In this document: piece after piece, positions 44,610 to 56,043 of the stretch | Layout of the letters: the number at the start of each line of letters is the position of its first letter | How positions within the stretch are numbered: position 1 is the first letter of the stretch | From: Owenia fusiformis | Taxonomy: Eukaryota > Annelida > Polychaeta > Sabellida > Oweniidae | Direction of reading: 5' to 3' | Length of the DNA: 60,000 nucleotides | Assembly (NCBI GenBank): GCA_903813345.2 | Contig: CAIIXF020000003.1 | Location: 29,653,248 to 29,713,247 of the forward strand | The notes under the pieces: generated by a model | The model's database searches: none | What the model saw: the letters and a program-made list of their open reading frames with translations, nothing else | Told to the model about the DNA's origin: nothing | Translations under genes and position numbers: made by a program

Positions 44610-45616
44610 ATGGTACTGAAAGGAATACTAGTCACCATAGCAACACTATTATTACTAACAGACAGTTCTCAAAGCGGCAATGATGATGGATGTAAACCAG
44701 CTCCCCCAAGTGGTTGCGTATATAAAGTCACAGATAACCTTCCAACTGTGATATGCAACAATTTAAACCTCAAGGCAATCCCAACGTGTCTTCCCGGGAA
44801 AACACATCCGAAGAAACTCATAATAAATGGAAACAACATTTCCCAGATAACGTCGATTCGCTATGACACACTGGAATATTTATACATCGAGAGTGATAAT
44901 GTTTTAAATATCGTGCTCTATGCATTTGGGCATCTTTCAAATTTAACAGTACTAAGTTTGAGAAACAATTTTATAACAGATATTCAGCGGGATACATTCA
45001 TTGGGCTGACGCATCTCAAGGAGCTATATCTGACAAACAACTCCATTAAAACACTACCACACCATGCTTTCTTTTATTTACCCCAGTTAAAAATTTTAGA
45101 AATAAACAAAAACTCAATTGCATCAATATCAGACGGTGCCTTTGCGAATCTGACTGTGCTATCAGAGTTAAACCTACGAGATAACAAACTCATAGCAGTC
45201 CCAAAATTTAACAATACACGACTCGACTTGGACATTCTGAATCTTGGTCAGAATAAACTGACAGAGATTCCACATGAGCCATTCAAAACTTTAAAATATT
45301 TAAAAACATTATACCTTGACGACAACGAGATAATAACTTTACCACATTCAGCCTTTTGGGGACTGGATCATTTGAAACTGCTGCATTTAGAAAACAATCA
45401 ATTGAGCCATATTTGGTACCATTTATTTCTTGACCCCTGGGAAAGTTTACTTGAGGTCTATCTCCATAACAACAATATTGCTGAGTTGAATCCTATACAA
45501 TTACCATGGAAACAGCTGCATGTTGTGACATTAGATGACAACCATTGGTTATGTACCTGCAAAACAGTGTGGATGAAGTCCCTTAGAGCAGTTATTGATA
45601 ATAGCACCTCCATCAT
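44610..45616 (+). CDS. LRR protein exon 1
   Basis: It encodes the signal peptide, all LRRs and the first half of LRRCT. The donor GTATGT follows ATCAT at 45616; reading through gives only a few more codons (to 45638) before a stop. Confidence 0.9.
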
Positions 45617-46313
45617 GTATGTTAAAGTGTTTTTCTAACCTTTTCTCAATATACATGAATGAACATCTCTACAAGTTAGGCTAGACATCAATTTTTCAAA
45701 CCACTATACATATTTGCCTTGTTTTTGTTGCATCTTGTACATTTTTGTCGCTCAATGGTAGAATGTGATCCAACATTTGTACAGTGAAACCTGTATATTT
45801 GAATATCTCTCTAATCCAAACTCCTCTCACCGTGAATACGTGTTTGCTCAGTCCCAATTTTGTAATCTCCCATCGATTCACATTCTACTTGAAATGTGAA
45901 AACCTGCTAATCCATACACACACTGGTCTCATTGGCATTAGGATTAGACAGTTTTTTGTACTTGATTTTCCAAAAAGAAAAAATATACAACTTATTACTT
46001 CAATTAAATTTTCAGATGTGCTAACCCTCCAGAAGTACAAGGGCAGAATATTCTTAATCTGGATGACAGCTCACTTCATTGCTCTCACAGTGGCGTCTCC
46101 ATACCAGGTATCATCGTTGGAGTTTTGATCTCTCTTGCATTGCTAGTGACAGTTGGATACTTGCTCTATCGCTGTGTAAAGCGTAAATCAATACATCTAG
46201 CAAGTACATCGGTGTATAGAAGAATGGGTGGTTCCCATAGCAACCAACGCAATGGTCGTGAGCTTCCTGTTAGCAACCAGACACTACATGATGAGGGTGA
46301 TGATGAGTTATAA
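44610..46313 (+). CDS. Leucine-rich repeat single-pass membrane protein
   Basis: Two exons (44610-45616, 46016-46313) join within an Ile codon to 434 residues. A signal peptide (about 1-22) is followed by a Cys-containing LRRNT, about nine or ten 24-residue LRRs (LKELYLTNNSIKTLPHHAF and similar), and an LRRCT (NHWLCTCKTVWM ... ICANPPEVQG ... LHC, four Cys) split by the intron. A transmembrane helix at about 367-388 (PGIIVGVLISLALLVTVGYL) and a 46-residue polar tail follow. The tail has no TIR, kinase or Ig domain. Overall it resembles LRR adhesion or receptor-like proteins. Many sequons occur. It is complete; the partner and function are unknown. Confidence 0.9.
46016..46313 (+). CDS. LRR protein exon 2
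   Basis: The acceptor ATTTTCAG precedes the second half of LRRCT, the membrane helix and the cytoplasmic tail, to TAA at 46311-46313. The frame differs from the longest open frame in this stretch, which is why it is easy to miss. Confidence 0.88.
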
Positions 46314-47625
46314 CATCAAAATTATCATCATGGGGGGGGGGGGTAAATCATTGTATATAACACTAAAAGTAGTATAAGTAACATGTTCAGAACCATCTTA
46401 ACAAATGACCTCAATGAGTGTGACCTTAGGTATGCCAAGTATTTGTTGGACAATGTACAAGTTGGCTAGCTTCCATTGAAATATCAATTCATAAAACAGT
46501 TGATGTGCCATTTCCAGTGAATGCACTGTGCTGTACTTTTGCGCTGAACTTTTTGTTTCAAAAATTATTGCTCATCTACATTTGAACCATTAAAGACAAA
46601 CTATTTATAAATGTGACTTGTATATTAAACTCTGAGGAATCTAGTGAACTAATTACAACACGCAATGAGAGCTAATCAAATCAAAAAAGCAACCAGTAGA
46701 AATCTAACATTGCAGTTACTTGAGTGTGATGTCATAATGTGGTAACTATAGCAACCGGTACCTTAATGTCCTATAACATTTGTCTCAAATTAACCAAATA
46801 TTGTGTGATTTTATGATTATGGCCACAACCCAATGATTTAATTAGAACTAAAACTGACAGGCCTCGAAACTATCGTTGCTATGGTAGTTAATAACTACCT
46901 GATTTTTAAGAAAAGCTACCTATTATTTTACCCAGTAGTTATTTTGGCCACCCACACTCTTAGATTGAGCCAAGTATTGCATGATTTGAAGCAATATTTA
47001 CCAATTTTGCAAAGAGTTGCTCAGTTACACTTGCACTTTACATAGTTCAACTTATATGAGAATACCCCTGGCCCTGTACATGTATAAATCAATTTTATCC
47101 TTCACTTGTTTTAAGGAAAGGGGAATACCCCAGAATTCATAGATGCACACTTCTCTGATGTAAACTAGATCATTGATTGGCCAAGGGGAGTTCATCTGGG
47201 GTCATGGAAAAGTACCTCTTCTTTGTCTTAGCGTCAGAAAATCTGATCAGTGAAAATGAAATTCAAATCTGTCAATCAACTCATAAACAAAACCTCCCAG
47301 CTCTGACGTTTGACCAATCAGAAAGCATTTCAATGTAAACAACCATAGTATGTGAAGTGTGCCCAGAGAAAGCCAACAACCAATCAAATCATGTATATTG
47401 CTGTCATACTAAAACAATGCTTTACAGCTAATTAATAAATACCGATCTCAAAGATGGAATGTAAACTTCAAATTATAAGAACTTGAAATCCCTATGATGT
47501 TTTATTGGATCTATCTTCCCAATTAAATGTGCATTTAGAAGTCAGTAGTAGCATCAAGCCATCAAGTCCCTTGCTTGGATCTAGGGATTGGCACAAGATA
47601 AACATTATATGCTGGGTGGGGTCAA
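46314..47625. other. 3' flank of the LRR gene, no gene seen
   Basis: A run of 12 G lies at 46332-46343, within 20 bp of the stop codon. The rest is unstructured AT-rich DNA up to the foldback element. Confidence 0.5.
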
Positions 47626-48578
47626 CCCAGTTGTCCGAAACCCAGTTCTCCGAAACCCAGTTTTCCGAAACCCAGTTGTCCGAAACCCAGTTCTCCGAAA
47701 ATAAGGGGATCTTATTTGAAAAATACAATTTTTTTAAACGAATCTCGTTGTCACAACCTCTGCGAATCACAACATAACATTGGGATAACGTTGACATCAT
47801 TGCAAAATTAGGCTAAATATGCTAAGTCAAGACGTTAATTGTTTAATGTTTAGCCTACGAAAGTTCATATACAGGTGATATAGATGTTCAAACAAACAAA
47901 GTTAAATTATGTTATTCTCATTGTAAAATGGCGTTTACACAACATACATAGATAGGGGTCTACAATTTTTAAACCAATCTTCTTTATGGCCCATGGGCCT
48001 TTTTTGAGAGGGAACAACAATTTTCCAATGGGTGATTAGCGTTCATAAAAGGAAAAATAGCTTTCCCAAGCCAGTGGGCATTTATTTAGTAAAGTTGACG
48101 TGTACATCTTTTTGAAACCAAAACTTATTCTTCATTTACGTACTCTGTTCGAGAAATAGAGATTAAATTAAAAGGATGAAGTGAGTACATGGCGAAAATG
48201 AAACTTCTTTCGAATGGGAGAACATCCATTTTGATACGAGGACAGCCTGCCTTCGTTTCCAGTTGATCCCAAGTGATTAAGTTAAGAATGTTTTGTTCTT
48301 TTACGATTTGATAAAATACAGAGACTAAGAAATTAAATACGACGAAACATTTTGACAACGTAATATGTATACTGTTTTATTCTTAAAGTACTATATGCGT
48401 AAACTTATTTTATCTGTTTCAAAATGATTCATTTTATTTTGCCTATATAAGAGAGATTGAAGAAGATAAGATAAACTGTTCCGTAATATATATTGTGTTT
48501 TGATAACCTTTTTTTAGAATCACAATGTAAAATAAATCCCCCGTTCCTGCCATTCTGGTAACGCGTGCAATGGATCAA

Positions 48579-48616
<38 letters not shown>

Positions 48617-48650
48617 ATGAACATCAGAATGCGTCCATGCCATTAATTTG
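47626..48650. mobile_element. Foldback element A, truncated (15-bp terminal units)
   Basis: It begins with five head-to-tail copies of a 15-bp unit, CCCAGTTGTCCGAAA and variants (47626-47700). The inner DNA matches, in reverse complement, the element at 54164-55308: GATTCGCAGAGGTTG-type sequence next to the array, and GCGTCCATGCCATTAATTTGG at the far end. The opposite terminal array is missing, so the right end is truncated at about 48650. Confidence 0.8.
48582..48612. repeat. (GA)n microsatellite
   Basis: About 15 GA dinucleotides inside element A. The homologous place in element B (54350-54360) has only a short (CT)n, so this tract expanded in copy A. Confidence 0.95.
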
Positions 48651-50869
48651 GCCAAATCTTTAGGCTTTGTATAAAACCTTGTACCTAGTGGAACATGGTA
48701 AAGTCTTTGGAGGGTTCAATTTTTAAAATACCAAAATCATTCCATCTCTTGTACTGAGTTGTAAATGCATTAATGCACTCATAGGCCTACATGTATGTCT
48801 TATAGATCTAACATTTGTCTAGTCATAAAATAAGGCCAGAATTGCAAAATTGTTTATCTTTGCTATTTTATCCTTCATCAAAATTACTCAAATGAAATGC
48901 AAGTTCACTATAGAAGCCATCTACACCACAAATCGTTTTTTATTTGCTGGGGAATTCTATCTAAGAAGTCGTCTTAAAGGTGTTCCACATTTAGATTATA
49001 TTGTAATGTCTTTATGGGTGTACTACTCTCCCCAACATTCAATTTGGAACCAGATAGACAAATTTCACGGTACAAATACTGTGAGTGCATTTAATTAATA
49101 CATCTAAGTTATCATCAACTAAGATTGAATAATCTTTTAAAACTTTAAAAATTTAACCCTTTAAAGACTGTATCACAATCCACATACATGGGTACAAGGT
49201 ATGAAGTTTTTTATTTAAAATCTTAAATCCATTTTAGTACCTTGGAAACCATGAAAATCAGCTTTAGTGAAAAACTAATAAAATTAGAAAGGATGTGTCT
49301 GGGTATATGCCCTTTTGGTCCCTCAGTCAAATGCATGTGAAATATGGTTTTTATTACTGTCCTAGTTATATTTGATAAGTATATTTACTTTTTCATGAGT
49401 TTTGATGCATAATTAGCCCCCTGCTGAGAGTCAGAATAAGTAGCCTAACAAACAAAAAATAGTCATTATCATAGAAAAAAACACCAATGGCAACATGTAT
49501 GACATACAAAGAAGAAATAACTTAAGACCCATGAAGAATTAAAAAGAAAATCATATTTTTGAAATATATTTAAGGATTAAATTTTTTTTCAGTTTTCCGG
49601 TTTGGGTTTTTTGACTGAATCTGACTCTTCATCACCAGGGTCATGTATAGGGATTATAAAATTGAAACCAAAATGTTGTGCTCAGCATGAATTTGACTGA
49701 AATATGTGTAACTTCACCAACACAATTGAAGTCTCAAAACTGGATGCTCAGTAACTTTGAGTGACTATAATCCCTTGATTACCCAGATAAACACAAATTC
49801 ACTTATCCAGAAATACCATTCAATGTCTATACAAAGAAAATAAGCAATGTTTTGGAGGATATGTTTCAAACTTTTTGTATAAATAATTCATTAAATATTT
49901 GCCATTGATTTTTTTTCAATTCTTACAAAGTGATATGCACTGTCTTTGATGCCAATATTCTTCATCAATTGTGATACAAATTGATATTTTAGTAATCTCA
50001 GAAGAAGGATAAGATATTGAAGTTTAATAATATGTGTGATTGAGTTGGTTTTTCAGACATTACAATTTTCAATATTTTCTAAGTTGATACCCAGACTCAT
50101 TCCCAGACTCATCCTTTTCCTTGTTAAAAAACTATGTAACATGTGTAATGTATCCATGAAAACTATTTTATTTGTGTTGCACTCCATACACAATTTTCGG
50201 GGCATACATTAATTAATATATAAATCATTGTTTTCTAGTGTTAATGAATCTGTATGGTTCTTTTATCACAAATGCCTAGGTCACATTTGCTCTGATTCAT
50301 CAGTCAGCGCCAGGCCGATTGAGTAGTTTGTTCAAAACTGAATGCAAATCTGACCAAAAACGGCCGGGCGTCAGCAAATGTAACTCACTCTCAGTCATTA
50401 GAGACGCCTCTCTCTTACATCTTTACTGTTCTAAATAAATGCTACACATATGGTTATTATATTTGTGTATTTGTTGACTGAAAGACTTAATCACAGCTCT
50501 CCATTATGCTATTCTATGGCTTGTCATAAAGCCAGATTTATATTGCTTGTCATGTCGTCTGCTCAGAATCCAATGTATTAGTTGTCCTCCATTTTGATTC
50601 TATTTTGTCAGATTGTCCAGTTGTTTTAAGGTAATTATTCCTGGAAAAAAATGATTGAAGAATATTTTACTTAGTAAACCATATATAATGTTGCAGTACA
50701 TACATTTTTTATTTCTGTAGAAAATTTTACCCCAGTTGTTTGTTCATAATCTCAGTATCTATGTACTGCTAGCATTGATATTCCTCATATCAGCACATAC
50801 ATAAACCTAGAACTGCAAATTCACCCAATTTCATGTATTTATTAATCTGGAGGGATATTTATTTGATAA
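48651..50869. other. Intergenic, nothing recognised
   Basis: AT-rich DNA. The 82-codon frame at 48850-49098 has no recognisable motif, no coding-like bias that I can see and no splice context; I do not call it. Confidence 0.45.
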
Positions 50870-52356
50870 TATCCCAATTGAAAAAAGCCTATGGAAAATC
50901 ATCTCCAATTATCACCTAACTTACTATTGATAATTAGTTGAAAGTTAGGTGTAAAAATTCACATGCAAATGAGCTAATTATCAACTTAATTAACGCTTAA
51001 TTTGCAACTTAATTAACGATTAACTACCATCAATATGCAAATGAGCTATTTACGTAAATTAGTTGAAAGTTAGTTGTAAGTTTGATGTAAGTTAATCTCT
51101 AATTATCACCTAACTTACTATTGATAATTAGTTGAAAGTTAGGTCAGATTTGTGACATCTAAAAAACGACTTGCTTCTTTTTTGCTTCTCTTCACTCGGA
51201 GATTTTTGCTTCATCTTGAACTATTTTGTGACGGAATATTCATCTTAATTAGGATCTTTCAGAACAGACAACATTGAACTTGAACTATTGAAATTTCACA
51301 GCAATAGGAGGGAAAACCCCATGATTCAATTGATGACATACGATTTCCTCCTTCGCACACCTCCTTTTGTCGAAAACGTACCCTCCATCTTGGTTTTCAA
51401 AGTTTTCAAATTGACCTAGTTTTAAACCAATCAACGATCGACTCGCTAAACCAATCAGCGACGATGTCATCTCAATACAGATTTACATTATAAGCGTATG
51501 TCATCTTTGAACCCTGGAGTTTCTCCCCCTCTTTTTTAAAGCTATTCTATTTTGCAAATTTTTAAGATTCATGAAAAGCATGTGAAAACATCATTATTGC
51601 CATCAACAACTAAAATCAGAACACTAACATTAGACTATAATGTTACATAAAAAGGACGTAACAGATATAATCAAAAATATGTTTTGAAATGTCTTTGATC
51701 TAACAATCATTATTTAGAAGAGCACATTTGGATTACTTGTGAAATATATAGGTAACCCATGTTAGTACCTAAATTGCATTCTAGGATTAATATTATATGA
51801 TCTGATTCAATAAGATTTTTTAATTCATAAACATTTCAGACAGAAGTGTGAATAAGATTTAACATACATTGTATTCATGTTCTACATACCCTTATAATAA
51901 TGTTGACCAAATTTCATGGTAGTATACGCACCATTCACGTTGTAATTCTCAATTTTATGAGAGAAATATCTCTCACATGTTTTCTTTTTCCACCATCTTG
52001 AAATTAAATTTAGGGGGTTTGTATTTCTAAATCATGGGCCTAATTTACGACTAATTATCATTATAATCATCCTTTATGTTAACTATCAACCAATAATCTA
52101 CTTCAGAACAAAAACGTTTTAATTTACCACTTACTATCACCCTCAAACATTTCATTTCTTAATTATCAACTAAAAATCATAAATCAGCATTATTGTAAGT
52201 TAATTTACGTTGAACTTGCTACTGATAATTAGGCCATAATTATCATTGATTTAATTAACGCTTAACTTTAATTCCAATTGCCAGCAGAATTGTTGATAAT
52301 TAGTTGTAAATTAGTTGGTAATAAGTTGGTAATTAGTTTTATTTTTCAATTGGGAT
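50870..52356. mobile_element. ~1.5-kb element with TATCCCAATTGAAAAA ends
   Basis: TATCCCAATTGAAAAA at the left is mirrored by TTTTTCAATTGGGATA at the right. Subterminal regions on both sides are filled with GATAATTAGTTG, AAGTTAGGTG and TTAATTAACG motifs in both orientations, including an exact repeat of CTAACTTACTATTGATAATT at about 50918 and 51111. No transposase is encoded. Confidence 0.65.
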
Positions 52357-52756
52357 AGTTCCTTGATGAGCACTGCTTGTCTGAACTGATTTTTTAAGCT
52401 TTGATATTTAATGAAAATAAGGTTTGAATCATGTAAGTGACAGTTCCTATTTTTATTAAAAAAGTATTACTGGTAGTACAAATTAGGTCATGTCTACTTT
52501 AGAACAATAAATTTGACCCGGTTTATACTCTATTATCATCTAATCAATCATTAACTTTTGCAAACATTATCTATCAAACAAAAAACTGAATCTAGTCATA
52601 AGACAAAGGAGATAAGGGTCCAACATTATAATAGCGTCTCAAATTTTAGATTTTTATAGCACATTCACACTGATTGACATAATTGCATAAGTAAGAAAAC
52701 CTGATGAGATAAAAAGGTATATCAAAGAAAGGAACACAAAACTATGTTTTAAAAAT

Positions 52757-52952
52757 ATGGGAAATAGTCTATGCCAATATAGAGCAGCCATTGGAACATT
52801 CAGTATGAACAAGAAATCTTGTAAATCATTTCTGCCAGTTGGCCTTCCAGGATGCAGGCCACCGTTTAAATTACTGTTGGTTCTCACACTACTTTTGGTG
52901 ATTGGAGGCCTGGAAACAAATCCAGGTCCTCTGACAGGTGATAAAACAACAG
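52757..52952 (+). CDS. 2A-like/OTU gene exon 1
   Basis: MGNSLCQY opens the frame, followed by a hydrophobic stretch and GGLETNPGP; the donor GTAAAT follows ACAACAG. The first ATG was chosen because no upstream in-frame ATG was noted. Confidence 0.6.
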
Positions 52953-53784
52953 GTAAATGCACACTTTAAGAATTACACAGAATGTAGAAAAAACTTAAAC
53001 CTTAATTTATGAGTGTGGTTATATAAAATACAACAGGGTTTACTGAATTTTTGAAACAAGCAACAGCCTCACCAACATTTTACGGAAAAATATTTCCTTA
53101 TTTTCTTTCAAAGCTGTTAAAATGAAGTTCAATGATAGTATTATTTCACCTTTACCTTAAACTGACCTTTTGATTTTAGCTTGTTAGGTTTTAGATCTTG
53201 GCTACACCATTGGCGACACATATCCATGTCATTGCCATCAAATAAGATGGGTTCTACAATATTATGGTAAGAAAGAACTGTGAGTTTTTTTTATAGAAAT
53301 AATCCTGCTATGCTTTTATTATTTTTATACAGGGAATTGTCCAGAAGGTAATTCTACAGCGTTACATGCGTCAATGCTAAAGCACATGAAAGCATTCATG
53401 CGTCAACATACAACTGATGCTACAGCATTACATCACGGTGTTCATCAACCTCTTTCAACCGTGGTTGAGAAACATGGCTTACAAATTGTTGAAAATAATG
53501 GTAAAGGTGATTGCCTCTTTGAAGCACTGGCACAACAGTTAGAGCATTTAAATATTGGGACAACAGACCATTGTGATCTAAGGAAGCGTTTAGTGAGTTA
53601 TGTGAGACATCACCCAATACCACTGGCATGTAGCGGCCCTGATATCGATAAATTCTACACGCAATATAACCCGATTTTAGATGCTTGGTTAAAACTTTAC
53701 ACGAAAAAGCCTCGATATCCGGGCATTTACTCTTACACTGAACTGAAAATAGCATCGTCTAAACGTGTATGTCTTGGCTTCCGG
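52757..53784 (+). CDS. 2A-like leader fused to OTU-like cysteine protease domain (3' incomplete)
   Basis: Two exons (52757-52952, 53333-53784) join in phase 1, giving 216 residues that continue past the donor GTAAGT at 53785. Residues 38-49 are hydrophobic and run into GGLETNPGP (50-58), resembling the 2A ribosome-skipping signal (consensus D-V/I-E-x-N-P-G-P, break before the last Pro). Exon 2 contains NNGKGDCLFEALAQQL (Cys at 126), matching the OTU deubiquitinase D-G-x-C-x-F block; the OTU His should lie in a later exon I could not find. The Asp before the nucleophile region is kept as GD. It could be a host gene or a transposon-derived ORF, since NPGP leaders and OTU domains both occur in metazoan retroelements. 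Confidence 0.65.
53333..53784 (+). CDS. 2A-like/OTU gene exon 2, OTU catalytic block
   Basis: The acceptor TTTTTATACAG precedes GNCPEGNSTALHASMLKHM; GKGDCLFEAL follows, then DLRKRLVSYVRHHPI and SYTELKIASSKRVCLGFR. It ends in phase 0. Confidence 0.7.
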
Positions 53785-54163
53785 GTAAGTTTATCAACAT
53801 TTATACTCAATTGAAAGAGCAGTCGTGCATATATCGTGTACCAGTTTGATTGTTTTATATGTGTGTGTATTTATAATATGATAGTCTAGTAATACCGTGT
53901 CGTTAGAACAAGTGCTAGATATCGAACTGATGACCTGAAATTAGATTATTGGACTGATCGCGCATCTGATATTAGATGATTAATTTGCATTGAATCTGAT
54001 ATTAACTTGCGACCCAATACTACAGTAAATACCATGATTTTACATTAGAATGATAACACGGCCTCATATTCTAATTCATTATACGTCCATTGCAGGCCAA
54101 AAATGTTTCAATGGGGATATTGTAATGCACACGAGAATACATTCGATTCGTATATATTGACAC
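53785..54163. other. Presumed intron after the OTU exon
   Basis: No further OTU exon is recognisable before the foldback element B, nor in the remaining window. Confidence 0.4.
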
Positions 54164-55308
54164 CCCAGTTGTCCGAAACCCAATTCCCCGAAACCCAGTT
54201 GTCCGAAACCCATTACTCCGAAAAATAAAGTCATAATTTACCAGAGAGAGAGGGGGGGGGGCGTAGCTTACTTAAGCTTACGTCAGTTTCATGCCATGTA
54301 TTTGGCCAAATTAATGGCATGGACGCATTCTGATATTCATAGATCTCTCTCTCACTTTGAATTGCATCCATTGCATGGCGTTACCAGAATGGCAGGAACG
54401 GGAGATTTATTTTACATTGTGATTCTAAAAAAGGTTATTAAAACACAATATATATTACGGAACAGTTTATCTTATCTTCTTCAATCTCTTTTATATAGGC
54501 AAAATAAAATGAAACATTTTGAAACAGATAAAATAAGGTATAGAACTTTAAGAATAAAACAGTATACAAATTACGTTGTCAAAATATTTCGTCGCATTTA
54601 ATTTCTTAGTCTCAGTCTCTTATCAAATCGTAAAAGAATAAAACATTCTAAACTTAATCACTTGGGATTTATGTTTCGGCATTCGTTTCAGGCATTTGTT
54701 TTTTATGTTCTTCTCCTGAAATGTATTTGTTTGACAATAATCAGAGAAAGTGCGTATACGTATAAATATGCCACGCAAACAAACGGGTGTGACTTCAATT
54801 TCTTGTCTGTCTGAGGACGTATTGGGAACGAGGTAGAATTAAAGAATTCTTATGAACAAATGTATTGGATAAGTTAATTTCTGATGGATCTGGATAAAAT
54901 ATATTTCAAAACTTTGTCAACACTAGATAACTTCATTTAGGCAGATATAGTATCTTGATATATTTGGCTATCATGCGTTTAAAATACGTTCCTAAAACTA
55001 TGAAGACGTTGGGTGAGAAATATTGCTATTGTACGTTCGAAAAGTATTTGGTTGTATTTTGTAGTTCTCAAGTTACCCATGAACTTTCGTGGGCTAATTA
55101 ACGTCTTGACTCAGCATATTTAGCCTAATTTTGCAATGATGTCAACGTGATTCAAATGTTATGCTGTCGTGATTCGCAGAGGTTGCGACAAGATTCGTTT
55201 TAAGAAATTGTATTTTTTGATAAGATCCCCTAATTTTCGGAGAACTTGGTTTCAGACAACTGGGTTTCGGAGAATTGAGTTTCGGACAACTGGGTTTCGG
55301 ACAACTGG
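54164..55308. mobile_element. Foldback element B with arrays of a 15-bp unit at both ends
   Basis: The left terminus has four 15-bp units (54164-54223; CCCAGTTGTCCGAAA, CCCAATTCCCCGAAA and so on); the right has five inverted units (55235-55308; TTTCGGACAACTGGG). ATTGAC lies outside both ends (54156-54161 and 55309-55314), a possible target duplication. The interior is partly shared with element A at 47626. It encodes nothing convincing. Variable numbers of short direct repeats inside long inverted termini recall Foldback (FB) elements. Confidence 0.8.
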
Positions 55309-55439
55309 ATTGACCCCTATGAGGGTTGATCATACATCAATTGAACATGGAGATTTTCCTGTACACTTTTCCCAAACATGTGGAATAGACTAGATGCGAG
55401 TAGAAATTATCTTGATTTATCCTATGCCAAGTAGGGTTT

Positions 55440-55575
55440 TAGGGAGATAAGTTGGTAAGATATATCCCGTATCCTGATTTTGAGGTTTCCATATCAAGAA
55501 CCTCCATATCTCCCGTCATATCTCCCGCCTCGGTGCATATCTTCCCGCTTCGGGTCGTATCTTCCCGCTTCCAAA
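55440..55575. repeat. Short repeats of ATATCTCCCG type
   Basis: CATATCTCCCGTC, CATATCTCCCGCC, CATATCTTCCCGCTTCGG and CGTATCTTCCCGCTTCC follow one another. They resemble arms of the hairpin MITEs nearby. Confidence 0.6.
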
Positions 55576-55672
55576 AAAGTGGAAATGCAATAAAATGACT
55601 TTGCATATGAATGATTTGTTTATTTTTTACACCTTGTGCTACTGAAAACTCTACTTGGTATAGGATAAAGCA

Positions 55673-55811
55673 GTTATGTACGGTCGGTTTGGATATTGGG
55701 TTCATCCCTCGTGAGATATGCACATCTACTTTCTGTCCCTACGGTCCCTCAGGTAGATATGCATATCTCCCTCTGGAAAAACCCCGCATCCAAAACCTCC
55801 CAGTACATAAC
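55673..55811. mobile_element. Hairpin MITE, eroded copy
   Basis: GTTATGTAC ... GTACATAAC ends and an inner GTAGATATGCATATCTCCCTC / GAGATATGCACATCTAC pair fold back. GGTCCCTC and CCAAAACCTCC are shared with the fresh copy at 59518. Confidence 0.65.
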
Positions 55812-56043
55812 CCGTATTTATCCCATGGCTACAAGAATATAGATCGAATATCACGTGAAGATATAATTGATACGTGGATGAAGATATCATATTTTAGCAA
55901 ACAATTCCCAAATCATCGAATATCACTTTTGAAACCATCGAATATCACTTTTTGAAAGGTGATATTCGATGGTTTCAAATTGATATTCGATGGTTTCAAA
56001 AGTGATATTCGATGGTTTTGATTTTTTCAATTTTTTTTATTAA

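Noticed and set aside
47492-47800. Opposed ~100-codon frames with repeated SETQF / NWVSE peptides
   Set aside because: They are translations of the 15-bp terminal array of foldback element A on both strands, without splice or start context.
48850-49098. 82-codon frame as a gene
   Set aside because: No motif, no splice partner and no visible coding pattern in an AT-rich region.
52900-52930. NPGP motif as a sign of an integrated picornavirus-like sequence
   Set aside because: No viral capsid, helicase or polymerase sequence is nearby; the motif lies in a spliced frame before an OTU domain, and such motifs occur in animal genes and retroelements.
54296-54601. 101-codon frame in foldback element B
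   Set aside because: The related element A does not keep the frame and no domain is recognisable.
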